Below are positions 32,616-40,482 of a stretch of DNA of 57,343 nt, one piece after another; the stretch's first letter is position 1, and the number at the start of each line of letters is the position of its first letter. Under the pieces are notes generated by a model that was not told where the DNA came from, searched no databases, and worked only from the letters and a program-made list of their open reading frames with translations. The stretch lies in the NCBI GenBank assembly GCA_949935795.1, contig CATLFX010000013.1, positions 1 to 57,343 on the forward strand, read 5' to 3'. The position numbers and the translations under genes were made by a program. The stretch is from an uncultured Oscillospiraceae bacterium. GTDB taxonomy: Bacteria; Bacillota; Clostridia; Oscillospirales; Oscillospiraceae.

Positions 32616-33368
32616 CTATTTCAAAATCAGCGACACCGGGCAGTGGTCGCTGCCCTGAATGTCCGGGTGGATGGCCGCCTCCTCCACCCGCTCTCCCAGC
32701 CGGTCGGAGACGATAAAATAGTCGATGCGCCATCCGGCGTTCTTCTCCCGGGCTTTGAAGCGGTAGCTCCACCAGGAGTAGGCCCCCTCCCTGTCCGGGT
32801 ACAGCAGACGGAAGCTGTCGGTAAAGCCGGAGGACAGCAGGCGGGTCATGGCGGCGCGCTCCTCGTCGGAGAAGCCGGCATTTCCACGGTTGGTCTTGGG
32901 GTTTTTCAGGTCGATCTCCTCATGGGCCACGTTCAGGTCCCCGCAGTACACCACCGGCTTGGTCCGGTCCAGGCTTTTCAGGTAGTCCAGCAGGGCCTCC
33001 TCCCACTCCAGGCGGTAGCCCAGCCGGGCCAGCTCGTTCTGGGCGTTGGGGGTGTAGCAGTCCACCAGCCAGAACTCCGGGTACTCCAGCGTGATGAGCC
33101 GCCCCTCGTGGTCGTGCTTGTCCATATCCATCCCGTAGGACACGGACAGAGGTTCCTCACGGGCGAAGACGGCGGTGCCGGAGTAGCCCTTCTTGTCCGC
33201 CGAGTTCCAATACTCGTGGTAGCCGGGCAGCTCCACCTCAGCCTGGCCCCGCTCCATCTTGGTCTCCTGGAGGCAGATGAAGTCGGCGTCCAGCCCCAGC
33301 ACCGAGTCCGCAAAGCCCTTTTTCAGACAGGCCCGCAGGCCGTTCACATTCCAGGACACGAATTTCAT
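32616..33368 (-). CDS. xth: exodeoxyribonuclease III
   Basis: This 250-residue AP endonuclease/3' exonuclease is for base-excision repair. The complete motif set is KFVSWNVNGLRACLKKG, CLQETKM (metal Glu), VDCYTPNAQ, YCGDLNVAHEEIDL (catalytic Asp/Asn), AGWRIDYFIVS and the C-terminal GSDHCPV (catalytic His). The start overlaps the stop of the upstream glycosyltransferase by four bases, so the two are translationally coupled. Length and motifs are typical. Confidence 0.96.
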   Translation of the reverse strand: MKFVSWNVNGLRACLKKGFADSVLGLDADFICLQETKMERGQAEVELPGYHEYWNSADKKGYSGTAVFAREEPLSVSYGMDMDKHDHEGRLITLEYPEFWLVDCYTPNAQNELARLGYRLEWEEALLDYLKSLDRTKPVVYCGDLNVAHEEIDLKNPKTNRGNAGFSDEERAAMTRLLSSGFTDSFRLLYPDREGAYSWWSYRFKAREKNAGWRIDYFIVSDRLGERVEEAAIHPDIQGSDHCPVSLILK

Positions 33369-34735
33369 GCCAATTCCCCCTGTTTTTTCACTTGGCGCAG
33401 CTGCCGGACCAGCACCCACACCGAGATGACCAGCGCCGCCAGCATGGCCAGGGCCTCCAGGGCCATGCCGAACTGGGCGCTTCCTATGGTGAGGATGAAA
33501 TTATATTTCTGCCGCAGATAGACCACATAGCTGGCCAGGGACGCGCCCCCCGCCAGCACCGCCACCGGCAGGCGGCGCACATTGGCGCAGGCCCAGCACA
33601 GGGTGAACACGTCGGCCAGGAAGAAATAGCGCTCGTGCATGTGGGGCAGAAGGAAGGGTACGCCGATGCACAAAATCACCGCCATGGTCATGGTGATCTC
33701 CCGGTCCAGCCGGTCCTTCAGCCAGAAGCCCAGCCCCAGCAGAATCAGCACCAGCACCGCCGCCGCGGCGATGCCCAGGGCGGAGGCCAGCTTTCCCTCC
33801 GCCAGCCCCTCGTGGAAAGCCCTGGGGATAAACTGGTATACGCTGGCCGCGTTGAGCACCAGGTGGGGCACCTCCGTCATCTGGTTGAAATAGATGCCCA
33901 GGATATCCCCCAGGGGCTTGCCCAAAAAGACGGCGGGCAGGATGGTGGCCAGGTAAGTGACGGGAAACACCCACAGCTCCCAGAATTTTACCTTTTTCGC
34001 CAGCCACAGCACCCCCCACAGGGGGAGGATGAAGATGGCCTGAAGCTTGAAGGAGAAGGCCACCGCCATCAGCGCTACCGAGGTCTTGTTTTTCCCCTCC
34101 AGCACCAGGGCGGCGGCGTGGATGGCCAGAGCCCCGTAGATCACGTCGCACTGCCCCCAGTAGGCCCCGTTGAGCACCACCACAGGCAGCAGCAGGGCGG
34201 CGGCGAAGGCGGTCAGGGGAGCGCCGCTCCCCTGACGGTCCCTGACCAGGGACCGCACCAGCCGGAAGCAGCCCCAGGCCAACACCACGTCGAACAGGAT
34301 GGACAGCAGCTTGTACATATACAGGTCGGGTACGCCGATGTAGGACATGAAGGCGATATAGTAGAGGTAGGGCACATTGTAATTGCCCACGTTGCTGGCC
34401 AGGGTGCTGAAACCGCCGTAGGTGCGGAAAAATTCTGCCCAGTGCTTCAAAAAGGAGACATAGTCCCCGCTGATATAGTCCAGGCTCAGGGCCCGGAACA
34501 GCATGGCCGCCCCGATGGGCAGCAGCAGAATTAACAGCGCGTCCCCCCTGACGCCCTCCAGCCGCAGCAGGAGCAGGGACAGCCCCGCCAAGGCGATCAG
34601 CACCACCGCGATGCCCGCCCGGTCCAGCGGCCCGCCCTGGTCCAGCGCCATACACGCCGCGGCAGTGAGCGCCAGCAGCGCCCCGCCCGCCCCGGCGCAC
34701 ACCGGGGGCAGATACTTCTTCCACTGTTGATTCAT
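33365..34735 (-). CDS. multi-pass membrane glycosyltransferase (COG5542 mannosyltransferase-like)
   Basis: This 456-residue protein has roughly 11-12 transmembrane helices. A conserved first periplasmic loop reads SGDYVSFLKHWAEFFRTYGG, with the acidic residue typical of GT-C enzymes, followed by YNVPYLYYIAFMSY. A later segment, GQCDVIYGALAIHAA, is also characteristic. Such GT-C proteins use polyprenyl-phosphate sugars outside the membrane. No glycan operon surrounds it; it is coupled to exonuclease III. The start MNQQWKKY at 34735 has GGAGGAACGAGC upstream, whereas the longer frame has none. Confidence 0.8.
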   Translation of the reverse strand: MNQQWKKYLPPVCAGAGGALLALTAAACMALDQGGPLDRAGIAVVLIALAGLSLLLLRLEGVRGDALLILLLPIGAAMLFRALSLDYISGDYVSFLKHWAEFFRTYGGFSTLASNVGNYNVPYLYYIAFMSYIGVPDLYMYKLLSILFDVVLAWGCFRLVRSLVRDRQGSGAPLTAFAAALLLPVVVLNGAYWGQCDVIYGALAIHAAALVLEGKNKTSVALMAVAFSFKLQAIFILPLWGVLWLAKKVKFWELWVFPVTYLATILPAVFLGKPLGDILGIYFNQMTEVPHLVLNAASVYQFIPRAFHEGLAEGKLASALGIAAAAVLVLILLGLGFWLKDRLDREITMTMAVILCIGVPFLLPHMHERYFFLADVFTLCWACANVRRLPVAVLAGGASLASYVVYLRQKYNFILTIGSAQFGMALEALAMLAALVISVWVLVRQLRQVKKQGELA

Positions 34736-34767
34736 GCTCGTTCCTCCTGATACCGCAGTTCGCTCCA

Positions 34768-35259
34768 TCATACCACAGCCGTCCCCGCTTGTCCAGCCTC
34801 TCCGCCCTGGGTGTGGATATACATCCGGGAGGGCTCCGCCTCTCCGTCCCCCTGAACCATGCACAGAAACCGCCAGCCGTACCGCTCATAAAAAGAATCG
34901 TGATCGGTGAGCAGATAGAGGGTGTCCACACCCAATTCCGCCATGTCCGCACAGACCAACCCCAGCAGTTCCCCGGCTATCCCCTGACAGCGCCGCGCCT
35001 CCTCCACGTAAACCGCGCACACGTTGGGGCTCAGGTCCTTTCGGGGGTGGAAGTCGTTCTCAATGACCCCCATGCCGCCCACGATTTCATCCCCATCCAC
35101 AGCCGCGTACCACTGGGGCGCCGCCCCGCCGCCTGTACAGCACTCCGCCATGCTCTCCCGGTACGCCTCCAGCGGGACGCCCCATTTTTCGTGGAACCAC
35201 TCTGCCGCCCGGTCCAGCAGCTCGGGGTGCTCCCTGATTTTCCATATTACACAGCTCAA
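34768..35259 (-). CDS. GNAT-family N-acetyltransferase
   Basis: This 163-residue protein has a GNAT core: EIVGGMGVIENDFH, VCAVYVEEARRCQGIAGELL (acetyl-CoA loop, RRCQGIAG standing for the usual Q/R-x-x-G-x-G/A) and YLLTDHDSFYERYGW. The start is the TTG at 35259. It overlaps the stop of the pseudouridine synthase gene (TTGA) and has AAGGAG about nine bases before it; no in-frame ATG with a site exists. Substrate unknown, possibly a small amine or antibiotic. Confidence 0.82.
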   Translation of the reverse strand: MSCVIWKIREHPELLDRAAEWFHEKWGVPLEAYRESMAECCTGGGAAPQWYAAVDGDEIVGGMGVIENDFHPRKDLSPNVCAVYVEEARRCQGIAGELLGLVCADMAELGVDTLYLLTDHDSFYERYGWRFLCMVQGDGEAEPSRMYIHTQGGEAGQAGTAVV

Positions 35260-36227
35260 TCCGCTCTCTCCTTTGGAAAATACGCCTGGACAAAGTCCAC
35301 ATCCTCCACCGTCCACTCCCGGCCGTTGAGGACGTTCAGCGGCCCCGCGTCCGTGGTAAAGTCAAACCGCAGCTTGTAGGAGTACAACGCCTGGAACCTG
35401 CGGTCATAGCGCTTGCCGTCCCGCTCCCGGCCATACTTTCCGTCCCCCAGCAGGGGGTGCCCGGCGGCGGCGAACTGGGCCCGGATCTGATGGGTCCGCC
35501 CGGTGATAAGGTCGCACTCCACCAGGGACAGGCCGTTTCGCGTCTCCAGTGTGCGGTACAGCGTCACCGCCGTCTTCCCGCCGGGAACAGGGCGGTCATA
35601 TACCTTCACCTGAGCTTTATCCTCATCCTTTAAAATGTACCCCTTCAACTGCCCCTCCCTGGGCTTCATGGTCCCGTGGACCACGCAGAGGTACAGCTTT
35701 TGCAGCTCCCGGTCCCGGATCTTCTGGTTCATCACCCGCAGGGCCTCGGCGGTCTTGGCGGCGATGACGATGCCCCCGGTGTTGCGGTCAATGCGGTTGC
35801 AAAGAGCGGGGGCAAAGGAGTTCTCCCAGTAGGGGGACCACTCCTTTTTCTGATACAGATAGGCCTGGACGTGGGTGATGAGGGTGTTCACCCGCTCCTT
35901 GTCGTCGGGGTGGACCACCATGCCCGGGCGCTTGTTGAGGAGCATCAGGTGTTCGTCCTCATACAGGATGTCCAGCTGGGGCTTGAACACGGACAAAAAG
36001 GCGTTTTCCGGGGTGGGGCGGTCAAAAAACTCGTCGTTGATGTACAGCTGGAGCAGGTCCCCCTTCTGGAGGCGCACGTCCCGCTTGGAGCCCTTGCCGT
36101 TCACCTTCACCCGCTTGAGGCGGATATATTTTTGGGCCAGGGGCGCTGGGAGGAGGGGCATGGTCTTAGCCAGCCAGCGGTCCAGCCGCTGGCCCGCGTC
36201 GTTGGGGCCGATGGTGAATTCCTTCAT
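35256..36227 (-). CDS. RluD/RluA-family pseudouridine synthase
   Basis: This 323-residue RNA-modifying enzyme has an N-terminal S4 domain (QRLDRWLAKTMPLLPAPLAQKYIRLKRVKVNG). It is followed by the catalytic domain with CNRIDRNTGGIVIAAKTAEA, which contains the catalytic Asp, and LVECDLITGRTHQIRAQFAAAGHPLLGD. It is of the RluC/RluD type acting on 23S rRNA; the exact site cannot be told. GGAGGAG precedes the ATG at 36227. The GNAT gene overlaps its end. Confidence 0.92.
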   Translation of the reverse strand: MKEFTIGPNDAGQRLDRWLAKTMPLLPAPLAQKYIRLKRVKVNGKGSKRDVRLQKGDLLQLYINDEFFDRPTPENAFLSVFKPQLDILYEDEHLMLLNKRPGMVVHPDDKERVNTLITHVQAYLYQKKEWSPYWENSFAPALCNRIDRNTGGIVIAAKTAEALRVMNQKIRDRELQKLYLCVVHGTMKPREGQLKGYILKDEDKAQVKVYDRPVPGGKTAVTLYRTLETRNGLSLVECDLITGRTHQIRAQFAAAGHPLLGDGKYGRERDGKRYDRRFQALYSYKLRFDFTTDAGPLNVLNGREWTVEDVDFVQAYFPKERAD

Positions 36228-36326
36228 GGCGGGCTCCTCCTCCAAAAATTCCAGATTCCCGGACATTGTATCAGAAAACAATGGAAAAGGCAAGGGAGCG
36301 CGGCGTCCGCCGCGCTCCTGTCTGCG

Positions 36327-36953
36327 TTATGCCAGGTGTTCGATATCGCCGGACTGGATTGCCTCCAGATTGGCGGCGATCCGCTCTACGGGCCAGTCCC
36401 ACCATTTCAGTTCCAGCAGGCGCTCAATGACATCGTCGCTGAAGCGTTTGCGGATGGGCTTGGCCGGGACACCGCCCACGATGGTATAGGGCGGCACGTC
36501 CTTCGTCACCACGGCCCGCGTACCGATGACGGCCCCGTCCCCGATGGTCACGCCCGCCAAAATGACGGCCTCGTAGCCGATCCACACGTCGCTGCCCACC
36601 ACGATGTCCCCCTTGTTGTCCCAGGCCCGGGGGATGTCCTCCACAGGCAGGCCCCACTCCTCAAAGAAGATGGGGAAGGGATAGGTGGACAAACTGCCCA
36701 GGGAGTGGTTGGCGCTGTTGAACAAAAATTTCGCGCCGCAGGCGATGGAGCAGAACTTGCCGATCACCAGCCGCTCCTGATTGATGGGGTAGTGGTAGAG
36801 CACGTTGTTGCGCTGAAAGTCCCTGGGGTCGTGGACAAAGTCGTCATAGGTGGTGTACTCTCCCACGGTGATGGAGGGATCGGTCACCACGTTTTGCAGG
36901 TAGACGGTGCTGTGGCCCTGGGAGCGGGGATAAATTTTCCATTGCGGGATCAT
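36327..36953 (-). CDS. Vat-family xenobiotic (streptogramin A) O-acetyltransferase
   Basis: This 208-residue left-handed beta-helix acetyltransferase matches Vat/CatB enzymes along its length: ILYHYPI-type [36 protein letters not shown] (catalytic His), [41 protein letters not shown] and WWDWP. Known Vat proteins inactivate streptogramin A antibiotics, but many chromosomal relatives have unknown substrates. It has its own promoter and a leader ORF whose stop overlaps its start, and CAGGAGG lies within that ORF. Resistance is inferred from family only. Confidence 0.85.
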   Translation of the reverse strand: MIPQWKIYPRSQGHSTVYLQNVVTDPSITVGEYTTYDDFVHDPRDFQRNNVLYHYPINQERLVIGKFCSIACGAKFLFNSANHSLGSLSTYPFPIFFEEWGLPVEDIPRAWDNKGDIVVGSDVWIGYEAVILAGVTIGDGAVIGTRAVVTKDVPPYTIVGGVPAKPIRKRFSDDVIERLLELKWWDWPVERIAANLEAIQSGDIEHLA

Positions 36954-37021
36954 CTGATAACCTCCTGAGAATCGTTTATTTTGTGACGATCCCGCAAAAG
37001 GCAATGCATCGCTTCACGCAT
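36950..37021 (-). CDS. putative 23-residue leader peptide upstream of the Vat-type gene
   Basis: An ATG at 37021 opens a 24-codon frame, [20 protein letters not shown] and three more residues. Its TGA overlaps the Vat start as ATGA. A GAGG lies just upstream. The ribosome site for the Vat gene (CAGGAGG) is inside this frame, so its translation would affect Vat initiation. The pattern resembles leaders that let ribosome-targeting antibiotics induce resistance genes. It is too short for statistical certainty. Confidence 0.45.
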   Translation of the reverse strand: MREAMHCLLRDRHKINDSQEVIR

Positions 37022-37048
37022 ACCACCTCGCCTGAACAAGATACGCCC

Positions 37049-37077
37049 AGCATAGCACGACGCCCCGGTTTTTTCAA
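37049..37077 (-). promoter_or_regulatory. promoter of the Vat-type gene
   Basis: On the minus strand TTGAAA (37072-37077), 17 bp, TATGCT (37049-37054). It overlaps the 3' end of tepA and gives a leader of about 90 nt. Confidence 0.65.
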
Positions 37078-37796
37078 GTGGCTTCCCGCTCCTGCCGCTC
37101 CCTCTCCTCTCTCATCCGCCGGTGGAGGCAGGCCAGCGCGTCGGACAGCCCTCCCAAGTGGTCGATGAGCCCCAGCTCCACCGCCTCCTGGCCGTAGATG
37201 ACGCTGCCCACGTCGGCGGCCATCTCCCCGGTGTTGAGCATCAGGTGTTCAAAGTCCTCCCGGCTGATGCGGCTGTTCCGGGTGACGAAGTCGCAGATCC
37301 GATCCTGAATGCGCTCAAAGTAGTGGAAGGTCTGGCTCACCCCGATGACCAGCCCGTTGAGCCGCACCGGGTGGATGGTCATGGCCCCGGAGGGAACGAT
37401 GAAGGACTCCTTGGCAGCCACCGCCAGGGGCACTCCGATGGAGTGCCCGCCCCCCAGCACCAGGGACACGGTGGGCTTGCGCATACCGGAGATCATCTCC
37501 GCGATGGCCAGTCCCGCCTCGATGTCGCCCCCCATGGTGTTGAGCAGGATCAGCAGGCCGTCCGCCTCATCGCTCTCCTCCAGACTGGCCAAAAAGGGCA
37601 GGATGTGCTCATATTTGGTGGTCTTTGCCCCGGAGCGCTCCTCCTGGTGGCCCTCGATGGTGCCCACGATGGTCAGAGTGTGGATGGCGCCGTCCCTGGT
37701 CTTGACGGTGCTGGCCCCCAGGTCCACAATGTCCTGCCGAAACTGGTCCTGCTCCTCGTTTTCGCCGCTCTCCGCCGGTCTGGTCTCCTCAGTCAT
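37074..37796 (-). CDS. tepA: ClpP/SppA-fold serine protease, TepA-like
   Basis: This 240-residue Clp-protease-family protein resembles Bacillus TepA (translocation-enhancing protein). Central features are LLILLNTMGGDIEAGLAIAEMI, the probable nucleophile segment LGGGHSIGVPLAVAAK and IVPSGAMTIHPV (catalytic His). The C-terminus is charged. It would act as a cytoplasmic multimeric protease. Its start codon is preceded by a hairpin that contains the only plausible ribosome site, GGGGG. No partner gene is adjacent. Confidence 0.87.
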   Translation of the reverse strand: MTEETRPAESGENEEQDQFRQDIVDLGASTVKTRDGAIHTLTIVGTIEGHQEERSGAKTTKYEHILPFLASLEESDEADGLLILLNTMGGDIEAGLAIAEMISGMRKPTVSLVLGGGHSIGVPLAVAAKESFIVPSGAMTIHPVRLNGLVIGVSQTFHYFERIQDRICDFVTRNSRISREDFEHLMLNTGEMAADVGSVIYGQEAVELGLIDHLGGLSDALACLHRRMREERERQEREAT

Positions 37797-37801
37797 GGAT
37801 A

Positions 37802-37840
37802 AACCCCCTTTTGCGGTAGCTTTTCCGCAAAAGGGGGGTT
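37802..37840 (-). promoter_or_regulatory. hairpin enclosing the tepA ribosome-binding site
   Basis: On the minus strand a 15-bp stem (CCCCCCTTTTGCGG against CCGCAAAAGGGGG) has an eight-base loop and ends six bases before the tepA ATG. The GGGGG of its right arm is the only candidate Shine-Dalgarno. The right arm is followed by TTTATCC, so weak termination is an alternative role. Confidence 0.5.
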
Positions 37841-37859
37841 TTATAAGTGCAAAAGGCCC

Positions 37860-38084
37860 TTCTTTTTCCCGAGAGAAACAGAAGCAAAAAGAGCTTTAGA
37901 CACGCTTCCAGCGCGGGCAGTGGAATACAGCTATGCGGCGGCCGCGATAGAAGGCCGAAATATGAAAAAATAACATATAATTTGATTCCTGTTCGTGGCC
38001 GGGCGGGGACTTCCAGTGTTTGTCTCAATCGTCAGCGGTCTAAAAGTTCTTTTTCGGTTCCTTTTTCTTACAAGAAAAAGGAAC
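37860..38084. repeat. dispersed hairpin element behind the aminopeptidase gene, with a decayed inverted copy
   Basis: The complete element (GTGGCCGGGCGG near 37998, GTCAGCGGTC at 38031, hairpin of GTTCCTTTTTCTT and AAGAAAAAGGAAC at 38057-38084) ends 13 bases beyond the aminopeptidase stop. A degenerate opposite-orientation copy lies around 37860-37900. The 301-bp gap contains no gene. Confidence 0.65.
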
Positions 38085-38097
38085 GCCCGCCCTCGTA

Positions 38098-39501
38098 TTA
38101 CGCCTGGTACACCGCCTTGCAGGCGGCGTAGGTCATATAGCAGTCCAGCTTGGACACCGTCTCGAAGGGGGCGTGCATGCTCAATACGGGCACGCCCGCG
38201 TCCAGGGTGTCGATGTTGCGGTTGGCCATGTAGCAGGCCACCGTGCCGCCGCCGCCCTTGTCCGCCGCGCCCAGCTCGGCCATCTGCCACAGAATGCCCT
38301 TGTCGTCCAGCAGGCGGCGGACATACGCTACCAGTTCAGCGCTGGCGTCGGAGGCACCGCTCTTACCCCGGGCCCCGGTGTACTTGCACAGCCCCACGCC
38401 GTAGTTCACCCGGGCGGAGTTGTTCTTCTCGTACACGTCGGCAAAGTTGGGGTCGAAGGCGGCGGTCACGTCGGTGGACAGGCAGAAGGACTTCTCCAGG
38501 CACACCCGCAGGGGCACCTTCTGGTGCATGCACAGGTCGCCCATAAAGGTATCGAAAAAGGCGGACTGCATGCCGGACACGCCCTCGGAACCGATCTCCT
38601 CCTTGTCCGCCAGCACACACACGGCGGTGCGCATGGGCACGTCCTCCAGGTCCAGCAGGGCCTTCAGCCCGGCGTAGCCGCATACCCGGTCGTCGTGGCC
38701 GTAGGCCCCGATGAGGGAGCGGTCAAAGCCGATATCGGCGGCGTTGAAGGCGGGGACCGCCTCGATCTCAGCGGAGATGAAGTCCGGCTCCCGGATTTTG
38801 TAGTGGTCGTACAGCATTTTCATCACCGCCAGCTTCACCCGGTCCGCGCCGTCGTCGCCCCTCAGGGGACGGCTGCCCACCAGGATATTCAGGCTCTCGG
38901 CGGGAATGGCCTCCCCCAGGGGCTTTTTGGACTGCTCCGCCCCCAGGTGGGGCAGCAGGTCGTCGATGGTGAACAGGGGGTCGCCGGGGTGGGAACCCAC
39001 CGACACATTGACAATAGACCCGTCCTTCATGGCCACCACGCCCCGCAGCTCCAGGGGGATGGTCACCCACTGGTACTTGCGCAGGCCGCCATAGTAGTGG
39101 GTCTTGAAGAAGGCCAGCTCGCTGTCCTCATACAGCGGGGCGGGCTTCAGGTCCAGCCTGGGGCTGTCGATATGGGAGGCGGAGATGGACACCCCCTGGT
39201 CCAGGGGGGTGGAGCCGATGACGGCCAGATTGACGGCCCGGTTCCGGTTCACCCGGTACACCTTGGAGCCGGGATGGAGCTCCATGCCCCGCTCCAGGGG
39301 GACAAAGCCCGCCGCCTCGGCCAGCTCCACCGTGTACTCCACGCAGGTGCGCTCCGTCTTTCCACGGTCCAAAAAGGTCTTGTAGCCCTCGCAGTAGTCG
39401 AAAATGGCCCGTTCGGTGGCCTCGTCCACCACGTCCCAGCCGTTCTTTTTCTGGGTCAGCAGCGCCTCCCGCAGCTGCTGGCCCTGGGTCTTCTCTTCCA
39501 T
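38098..39501 (-). CDS. M18-family aminopeptidase
   Basis: This 467-residue metallopeptidase of the aspartyl-aminopeptidase family removes N-terminal, usually acidic, residues in the cytoplasm. Zinc-site segments are ISASHIDSPRLDLKP, GAYGHDDRVCGYAGLKALLD, VLADKEEIGSEGVSGMQS and the C-terminal SMHAPFETVSKLDCYM. The start ATG at 39501 has AAGGAGG nine bases upstream; a longer frame has no such site. It follows coaE by one base and ends at a dispersed hairpin element. Confidence 0.94.
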   Translation of the reverse strand: MEEKTQGQQLREALLTQKKNGWDVVDEATERAIFDYCEGYKTFLDRGKTERTCVEYTVELAEAAGFVPLERGMELHPGSKVYRVNRNRAVNLAVIGSTPLDQGVSISASHIDSPRLDLKPAPLYEDSELAFFKTHYYGGLRKYQWVTIPLELRGVVAMKDGSIVNVSVGSHPGDPLFTIDDLLPHLGAEQSKKPLGEAIPAESLNILVGSRPLRGDDGADRVKLAVMKMLYDHYKIREPDFISAEIEAVPAFNAADIGFDRSLIGAYGHDDRVCGYAGLKALLDLEDVPMRTAVCVLADKEEIGSEGVSGMQSAFFDTFMGDLCMHQKVPLRVCLEKSFCLSTDVTAAFDPNFADVYEKNNSARVNYGVGLCKYTGARGKSGASDASAELVAYVRRLLDDKGILWQMAELGAADKGGGGTVACYMANRNIDTLDAGVPVLSMHAPFETVSKLDCYMTYAACKAVYQA

Positions 39502-39502
39502 T

Positions 39503-40108
39503 TCAGATGTCCTCCTTGTCAAGAATTTGCGTCAGCAACTTACGGGCTCCGGCCTCCAGTTCGGCCTGGGTCCCGTCGTTGCGCAGGGTATAGGTACACC
39601 GCGCCTCAAACCAGGCGTCCGGCTTCTGGGCGTCCGCCCGCGAGCGGGCGTACTCCTCCGAAATGCCCTCCCGGGCCATGATGCGCCCCACCCGGACCTC
39701 CTTGGAGGCGGTGACGGCAATGGTCACGTCACACAGCCTCCCCGCCCCGCTCTCCAGCAGGGCGACGGCGTCCAGGGCGATGGCGGGACGGCCCTCGGCC
39801 CCGGCCTGGGCAATGAGCCGCTCCAGCTCGGCGACAATGTGCCGGTGGGTGACGGCGTTCAAATCCTCCAGGGCGGATTGGTCCCCGAATACAATAGCAC
39901 CAAGCGCCTTCCGGCGCAAGCCGCCATTTTCATCAAAAATACCGCCGCCGAACCGGGCTTTCAGCTCATTTTGCATGGAGACGTCCCTGCGGAGCAGCTC
40001 ATGGTACAAAACGTCGCAGTCCGCCACCGCCCCGCCCATGTCCCGCAACACGTTCAGCACGGTGGTCTTGCCCGCCCCGGTGGGGCCGGTGATGCCGACG
40101 ACGGTCAT
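39503..40108 (-). CDS. coaE: dephospho-CoA kinase
   Basis: This 201-residue P-loop kinase catalyses the last step of coenzyme A synthesis. Motifs are VVGITGPTGAGKTTV, VADCDVLYHELL, LNAVTHRHIVAELE and IALDAVALLESGAGRLCD. The length is normal. The ATG overlaps the DUF4180 stop by four bases, and the aminopeptidase gene follows immediately, so the three form one operon. Confidence 0.94.
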   Translation of the reverse strand: MTVVGITGPTGAGKTTVLNVLRDMGGAVADCDVLYHELLRRDVSMQNELKARFGGGIFDENGGLRRKALGAIVFGDQSALEDLNAVTHRHIVAELERLIAQAGAEGRPAIALDAVALLESGAGRLCDVTIAVTASKEVRVGRIMAREGISEEYARSRADAQKPDAWFEARCTYTLRNDGTQAELEAGARKLLTQILDKEDI

Positions 40109-40464
40109 GCTCCCACCCGCTCCAGCCAGGCCAGGGCCGCGTCCTCGCCGGACTGGAAGCAAATGTGGCGGCCCTCATTGCTCTCCCGGATAAAGTCCCG
40201 CAGTGGCTTGCTGGTATAGCCGGAAAAGTCCCCCACAATGGCCAGCTTTACCTGATAGTTGACAAATTTTTGGAGCACCTCCCCCGCCAGCCCGGTGGAC
40301 AGGCGGAAAAAGGACTCGTCCAGCTGCTCTTTAAACAGCACGATGGCGGAACAGCCCGTCTCGTACCGGACCGCGGCCAGCAGCTCCACGGCGGAGGGGC
40401 CGCTGGTGATGAGCACACCCGGCTCCCGCACAATGGCAATCTGGTTTTTAACCTCTATGTTCAT
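40105..40464 (-). CDS. DUF4180 domain protein
   Basis: This 119-residue cytoplasmic protein has the DUF4180 pattern: VLITSGPSAVELLAAVRYETGC, IVLFKEQLDESFFRLSTGLAGEVLQKFVNY and KLAIVGDFSGYTSKPLRDFIRESNEG. The family resembles STAS-like alpha/beta folds, but function is unknown. It is coupled to coaE by a four-base overlap and lies 18 bases after the HAD-Sua5 fusion gene, so it may share that transcript. Confidence 0.88.
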   Translation of the reverse strand: MNIEVKNQIAIVREPGVLITSGPSAVELLAAVRYETGCSAIVLFKEQLDESFFRLSTGLAGEVLQKFVNYQVKLAIVGDFSGYTSKPLRDFIRESNEGRHICFQSGEDAALAWLERVGA

Positions 40465-40482
40465 TTTAAATCTTATTTCCTT

